8,096 nucleotides of DNA from Lentisphaeria bacterium. Its GTDB lineage: Bacteria > Verrucomicrobiota > Lentisphaeria > JABSQK01 > UBA12247. Below the pieces are notes generated by a model that was not told where the DNA came from, did not search any database, and saw nothing but the letters and a program-made list of their open reading frames with translations. Position 1 is the first letter of the stretch. Each line of letters begins with the position of its first letter. Below are positions 3,972 through 8,096 of this stretch, piece by piece. Location: NCBI GenBank assembly GCA_003477185.1, contig DMTJ01000288.1, positions 1 to 8,096 on the forward strand, in the 5' to 3' direction. Both the position numbers and the translations under genes were made by a program.

Positions 3972-6482
3972 TTACTCTTCCGCAAAGCCTGGTGGAACAT
4001 CAGAGATCTCTCCGTCACGAAGAATTGCGCGTCTCAACCGCCGTGGAATGTTATTGCGTGCCTGAGCGGCGAGGCAGTCGATGTCTGCGACGATAATCAG
4101 CTCTCGGCGACAGCGCGTATGTGCTACGTTGATCCGGTGTGGGTCGTCGACAAAGCCGATTCCGCCTCCGTCGTTACTGCGGACGTAAGAAATGATGACC
4201 ACATCACTCTCGCCGCCCTGAAAGCTGTCGACAGTGGCAATATGCCGCCGGAGAAAGCCATCCCATTCGTCCGGCTTGAGGGTGAGGTCGGGCTTGATTC
4301 CGCGGGCCGCAGCCAAGGACAGAGACTTCCGAATCAGGCGCGCCTGCCGTCGATAGGGGGTGATCACAGTGATCTCCTCGATCGGGTAACGCCGCAGGAG
4401 ACTATAAAACAGCGCAATCACCACGCGCGCCTCCAATGCATTCTCGAGCCCAGGGCGGTTGCCTGAAATCAATAGTGTCTCTTTGCGCAGCGGGAGCGGT
4501 AAACGGCTTGTGCTGAAGATCCGCAGGCTATTGGGCGGGTATACCTTCAGCCGCTCGTCGAAGGGTAAAGTGTAATACTCTGCCTGTGCGCTCGCACGCA
4601 CCCTCGCGTTATAGAAGAGCGTACTGGCAAAGCGCATCAAACGTGGGTTCTGACAGCGATACGAGGTCCGCAACAGGTTGACAGGTAGACCACGACGGTC
4701 AATCAGCCACTGGAGCGCACTCAATTGAATCCCACTCCACACAGCACGATCTGCAACCCGGAAGCCGCGGAGGTGATCCTCCACTTCTCGAGGTAGGGGA
4801 AAAGGCGGCAGTTGCTGATGATCGCCGAACAGAATCGCACGGCGAGCCAGCTTGGCACAAAGTGCAAATTCACCAAGGTTTGCCATCCCGGCTTCATCAA
4901 AAATTATCGCATCGAATATTCCATTCTTTTCAGCATCGATACTGATCAGCTCTTCCTTCAAAATACCAATGTGCGTGCCCGCATAAACTGATGCCTTTTG
5001 GTCTTTATTTTTTCTCTGGAATTCGCGAACTGCTTCAATGTTATACATCCAACTATTTTTGGACACAATTTCATTGATAGAATCGCGCTGTTTTCCAATT
5101 CTCAAAAGCGGAAGGTCTAGTATTCTTGTGCACACATTATCGACAGATACATTGGAAGGTCCTGTCACTAAAATACGCTGTCCAGATGCAACAAGTTCGC
5201 GAATTACTCGGACTAAAACATGGGTTTTCCCAGTGCCGGGCGGTCCCTGAATTACGACCAGTGGGTTCTCATCATCTACTGCATTCTTCCAAGCTTGAGC
5301 CTGACTCGAGTCCAGATCTGCCACACATACATCGGGCGGCCCATGGTGCGTATAGCGAGTCCGCTCGACCCCGAAGGCCGAACACAAGGCTGGCGATTCA
5401 AAGGTTCCCTTGTCCTTGAAGTTCACCACCAACGCGTCAAACATGGACGAAGCAAAACTCTCGGGTCCGCGCTGCGGCCTGGCATAGATCTCCGGATCGT
5501 GAATGCTGTCCCGAGCGCTGTAGTCATTCCACTTCAAGGTCCCGATCATGTACTGCCCTTCATCCAAATCAAGCGTCAGAAGGCCTATAGGAGCCCTCTC
5601 TCCGCGATTGTAGACCAGCAGGCGGTCTCCGCCCCCCACTGGGGCGTCAGTGCCCAGAGAGAGCTTTAAAACCAATCCTCGGCGTTCGTTCTCCTCCAGC
5701 ACTTTCGCTTGGTCAAACTGGAGGACAAAATCTTCGCGTAGCTTTGCTCGGTAGCGAAATGCCTCGGCTAGGAACTCCAGCTCTTGCAAGACTCGCCAGC
5801 CGGTCTGCGGTTGTAGCAGCACGAAAGCGCTGTGGGTGGAGTGGGGCGCTTTGATGACGTCCCGCGACAGCGCATAGGTTCCGTCCAAGGGCAGAATTAG
5901 CTGATTACTGATCTCGTCTGCAGCCATATCCTCTACCGCGGTCCGCACAAAGGCTCGCACGTGTGGGCGGGTCTCTCGGTGCATGATCAAGATGGTACGC
6001 GATTCATAGGCCGGAGCAAGGGCTTCCAGAGCTTCACGGTAGTCGGCTAGAGAAAGGCTACGAACGTCCAGCTGCGGTCTGTGCTGTCGCAGATAGTTTA
6101 CGACGTCGTAGATTACTTCCAGCTTTTCGCCGTAACTGAGCGCATCCTCGGTGACATAGAGCAGGTCGAGTTCTTCAAAAATTGGATAGCCATCGTCAAA
6201 AACGATTCGAAAGCGCTGAATGGAGGTATCGCCCTCGACGCGGAGGACCGGGGCCTCTTCGGTAAAGTCCCAGACACAGCAGGCGATCCGGTGTTTATCC
6301 CCGATCAAGGAGCATTGCCCCTGTAAAATCGTGGTGCTGTCGGACGGGATCAAGAAGGGAGAGTGGTTATACTCCTGCTCCCAGGTGAGGAAAACCTCAA
6401 GGCTGTGAGCTTGCGCCGGATCAGTCTCCCACAGCTTTTTGACAGCCGCCAGATAAAGGAAGATATTTGCTTCTTCATCCAT
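3972..6482 (-). CDS. SF1B DNA/RNA helicase, UPF1/DNA2/NAM7-like (AAA_11-AAA_12)
   Basis: 836 residues from the ATG at 6482. All helicase motifs are present in order: LDSSQAQAW Q-like motif (390-398), Walker A GPPGTGKT (413-420), motif Ia TGPSNVSVDNV (440-450), motif II DEAG (529-532), motif III GDHQQLPP (553-560), motif IV LRTSYR (604-609), VITPYRRQ (706-713), motif V TVDSFQGGESDVVI (750-763) and motif VI NVAHTRCRRELIIV (785-798). GPSNxxVDN and SFQGxExD are UPF1-like, predicting ATP-driven 5'-3' translocation on single strands. About 380 N-terminal residues show no recognised nuclease; 285-315 may be the 1B beta-barrel. The frame stays open to a GTG at 6512 and an ATG at 6503, but 6482 gives the shorter, typical overlap (8 nt) with the recF stop. 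No start has a clear Shine-Dalgarno, consistent with coupling to recF. Substrate and role are unknown; repair of gaps or R-loops is plausible from context. Confidence 0.9.
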   Translation of the reverse strand: MDEEANIFLYLAAVKKLWETDPAQAHSLEVFLTWEQEYNHSPFLIPSDSTTILQGQCSLIGDKHRIACCVWDFTEEAPVLRVEGDTSIQRFRIVFDDGYPIFEELDLLYVTEDALSYGEKLEVIYDVVNYLRQHRPQLDVRSLSLADYREALEALAPAYESRTILIMHRETRPHVRAFVRTAVEDMAADEISNQLILPLDGTYALSRDVIKAPHSTHSAFVLLQPQTGWRVLQELEFLAEAFRYRAKLREDFVLQFDQAKVLEENERRGLVLKLSLGTDAPVGGGDRLLVYNRGERAPIGLLTLDLDEGQYMIGTLKWNDYSARDSIHDPEIYARPQRGPESFASSMFDALVVNFKDKGTFESPALCSAFGVERTRYTHHGPPDVCVADLDSSQAQAWKNAVDDENPLVVIQGPPGTGKTHVLVRVIRELVASGQRILVTGPSNVSVDNVCTRILDLPLLRIGKQRDSINEIVSKNSWMYNIEAVREFQRKNKDQKASVYAGTHIGILKEELISIDAEKNGIFDAIIFDEAGMANLGEFALCAKLARRAILFGDHQQLPPFPLPREVEDHLRGFRVADRAVWSGIQLSALQWLIDRRGLPVNLLRTSYRCQNPRLMRFASTLFYNARVRASAQAEYYTLPFDERLKVYPPNSLRIFSTSRLPLPLRKETLLISGNRPGLENALEARVVIALFYSLLRRYPIEEITVITPYRRQARLIRKSLSLAAARGIKPDLTLKPDEWDGFLRRHIATVDSFQGGESDVVIISYVRSNDGGGIGFVDDPHRINVAHTRCRRELIIVADIDCLAAQARNNIPRRLRRAILRDGEISDVPPGFAEE

Positions 6483-7554
6483 CGATGGTGGAGACCGTAC
6501 CATTAGAAACACGCATCACAACGCGTGGTCTCAGCTGCTCTACAAGCGCACAGTCGGTAGCGGCTACCACTGCCTGGTCTACCTCCGAGAGCAAGTCTAG
6601 AAAGAGCGCCTTACGCGTCCCGTCCAGATCGCCGGTTACGTCGTCTATCAACAACACTACGGGTATTTGCTCCTGTCTTTGGGCCAGTAAACAGTCGGTG
6701 GCTGCCATGCGTAGGGCCACGGCCGTACCGCGACACTGTCCCTCTGATCCAAAATTGGCAAGCGAACGCCCACCGCGCGTCATGATGATATCATCACGAT
6801 GCGGACCAGTCTGGGTAAACCCTCGTACCATGTCACGGGAGCGACCGTCTGCCAGTGCTCTCCGAAGTGCATCTTCGCTATCCGCCTTGCAACCGCGATA
6901 GACAGCCCGGGTGGCTTCATTCCCCAAGATCTGCTCAGCCCGCGCTGAAAGATACCCCTGAAGCTCCGCCACGTACGCCCGCCGTGCCGCCAGAATCTCG
7001 GCCGCCTCACGCGCCATCTGCTTTTCGTAGGCAGCGAACAACCGGACGTCTGGCTGCGAACTCCGCAACAGCACGTTTCGCTGCTTCATAGCTTGGCCAT
7101 AGATCGACAGCGCTTGGAGATAGCTTGGTCGTAGCTGGCAGAGTTGCACGTCAAGAAATCGCCGGCGCACACTCCCTGGCCCGCGGATCAGCTCTTGATC
7201 CGAGGGCAAAAACGGAACGCAATGGTACTGGCAGATAAACTCGCTGGCTCGGGAGACAGCTTCCCCATTCAAGCGCAACTCACGGCGCTCTGCCAGCCGC
7301 ACTCCCATTTTAGTTTCCTTCTGGCCTGCTAACTGGCCGGAAACCACAAACTCCGACTGCTCCCATCGTTTCAGCTGCTGGGTTTGGCGAGTCCGAAAGG
7401 AACGAAGCAAACAGAGAAAGTGAATTGCCTCAAGGATCGTAGTTTTGCCAGCACCATTGTCACCGACCAGCAAGTTGATACCTGGGGCCAGATCGAGCCG
7501 CAAGGACTCATAGACCCTGAAATCTCCGAGACGTAGACGCGCCAGATTGGCCAT
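6475..7554 (-). CDS. recF: DNA replication and repair protein RecF
   Basis: 359 residues, the normal RecF length. It is an SMC-like ATPase that recognises gapped DNA and helps RecO/RecR load RecA on SSB-coated single strands. Motifs: LRLGDFRVYESL (7-18), Walker A GDNGAGKT (31-38) followed by LEAIHFL, RRFLDVQL ... KQRNVLL (131-163), TGPHRDD (249-255), an ABC-type signature SEGQCRG (270-276), and Walker B VVLLIDDVTGDLD (299-311) with D304/D305. The signature has Cys where many homologues have Gln or Leu, probably neutral. The ATG at 7554 fits the family N-terminus, although AGG sits only 2 nt before it. It follows dnaN after a 78-nt gap without a clear terminator, the classical dnaN-recF order, and its last codons overlap the helicase start. 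The missing dnaA may lie further upstream. Confidence 0.96.
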   Translation of the reverse strand: MANLARLRLGDFRVYESLRLDLAPGINLLVGDNGAGKTTILEAIHFLCLLRSFRTRQTQQLKRWEQSEFVVSGQLAGQKETKMGVRLAERRELRLNGEAVSRASEFICQYHCVPFLPSDQELIRGPGSVRRRFLDVQLCQLRPSYLQALSIYGQAMKQRNVLLRSSQPDVRLFAAYEKQMAREAAEILAARRAYVAELQGYLSARAEQILGNEATRAVYRGCKADSEDALRRALADGRSRDMVRGFTQTGPHRDDIIMTRGGRSLANFGSEGQCRGTAVALRMAATDCLLAQRQEQIPVVLLIDDVTGDLDGTRKALFLDLLSEVDQAVVAATDCALVEQLRPRVVMRVSNGTVSTIDG

Positions 7555-7632
7555 TACCTGCGATCACTCGCTCAGAGTTGGGCAAGCCGGAACTCGAAAG
7601 GCCCGACGGAACCTATGGATGAATACCAACCA

Positions 7633-8096
7633 CTAGTTGCGCATCGGCATTATGACGTAAAGAAAGCCCTCGTCGCCCAATAGCACCACAGGCTTATACT
7701 GGTCATTAAAGCGAAGCAGCATTTCGTCACAGTCAAGAAACCGCAATGGTGCCCCTAAAAAGCCGGGGTTGAAGGAGATCTTCAAGGGCTCGCCTTCGTA
7801 GGAGACATCAACCGGCTCTTTGGCTTCACCAATCTCGCTCGAGCTGGCGCTGAGTTCGAGTAGCCCAGATTCCAGCTCAAACTTTACCGATGCACCGCTG
7901 TCTGCAAGCACGACCGATACACGATTTAGCACTTCCGAGAACGACTCGCGTGGGATACTCACGGAACGTTCGAACGAACCAGGAATCACCTGCCGGTAGT
8001 TCGGGTAGTTACCCTCAACCAACTTAGTCGTGACCGACGTTTCGGCCATTTCGAAAGCCGCACGTGAATCGGAGATTCGAACCGTCACATCACCCT
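7633..8096 (-). CDS. dnaN: DNA polymerase III beta sliding clamp, C-terminal part (5' end outside window)
   Basis: The last 154 codons of dnaN; the frame is open through the right edge, so the GTG at 8088 is an internal valine and not a start. The visible part covers the end of domain II and all of domain III. TTKLVEGNYPNYRQVIP aligns with the standard junction motif at the start of domain III, and the protein ends YVIMPMRN, matching the YVVMPMRL end that forms part of the peptide-binding cleft for polymerase and repair partners; the final Leu is Asn here. The clamp encircles duplex DNA as a dimer and gives polymerase III its processivity. recF begins 78 nt downstream on the same strand, the conserved dnaN-recF arrangement, which often lies near the replication origin. 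Confidence 0.96.
   Translation of the reverse strand, partial: GDVTVRISDSRAAFEMAETSVTTKLVEGNYPNYRQVIPGSFERSVSIPRESFSEVLNRVSVVLADSGASVKFELESGLLELSASSSEIGEAKEPVDVSYEGEPLKISFNPGFLGAPLRFLDCDEMLLRFNDQYKPVVLLGDEGFLYVIMPMRN

Noticed and set aside
5220..5669. 149-codon plus-strand open frame across the helicase
   Set aside because: Antisense shadow of the region just before and including Walker A; no motif or start signal.
6483..6512. Upstream GTG (6512) or ATG (6503) as helicase start
   Set aside because: Both extend the overlap with recF and neither has a Shine-Dalgarno; the ATG at 6482 gives the common short overlap. This cannot be excluded without N-terminal data.
7555..7632. Intrinsic terminator between dnaN and recF
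   Set aside because: Only a 4-bp GGGC/GCCC pairing with a long loop and no U-tract; it does not qualify.

Overview
The window looks like chromosomal DNA from a member of the Verrucomicrobiota (PVC superphylum), possibly an Opitutae-like lineage. The best marker is a 51-codon gene at 2365-2520 (minus strand) for the 'small basic protein' family, which I know from Verrucomicrobia and Chlamydiae. The ribosomal protein S20, RecX, RecF and beta clamp sequences are all bacterial and all diverged from Proteobacterial or Firmicute forms. This placement comes from memory of families, not from a search.

Layout. Seven genes lie on the minus strand, so the natural reading order runs from high to low coordinates: dnaN (3' part only, running off the right edge), recF, a UPF1/DNA2-like SF1 helicase whose start overlaps the recF stop, an alkaline-phosphatase-superfamily protein of the kind found in ebo clusters, the small basic protein, recX, rpsT, and an EboE-like TIM-barrel protein. 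That is eight genes including the partial dnaN. The only plus-strand gene is a C-terminal fragment at the left edge that looks like a formylglycine-generating-enzyme/SUMF1 domain. It converges on the eboE-like gene with 15 nt between the two stops. No RNA genes, insertion sequences, CRISPR arrays or attachment sites were seen, and no gene-free stretch exceeds about 120 nt.

How the genes fit together. dnaN-recF-helicase is a replication/repair block: sliding clamp, gap-repair loader and a translocase. RecX, a RecA modulator, belongs to the same theme. The small basic protein and S20 are translation-linked. Two proteins of the ebo secondary-metabolite/trafficking system, the phosphodiesterase and EboE, are threaded between these housekeeping genes. 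The first lies 27 nt behind the helicase and the second 6 nt behind rpsT, rather than in a compact ebo operon. That interleaving is the most unusual thing in the window. Second to it is a large helicase with an approximately 380-residue uncharacterised N-terminal region, fused by overlap to recF.

Probable promoters sit in front of the small basic protein (weak) and in the recX-rpsT gap (extended -10, followed by a small leader hairpin).
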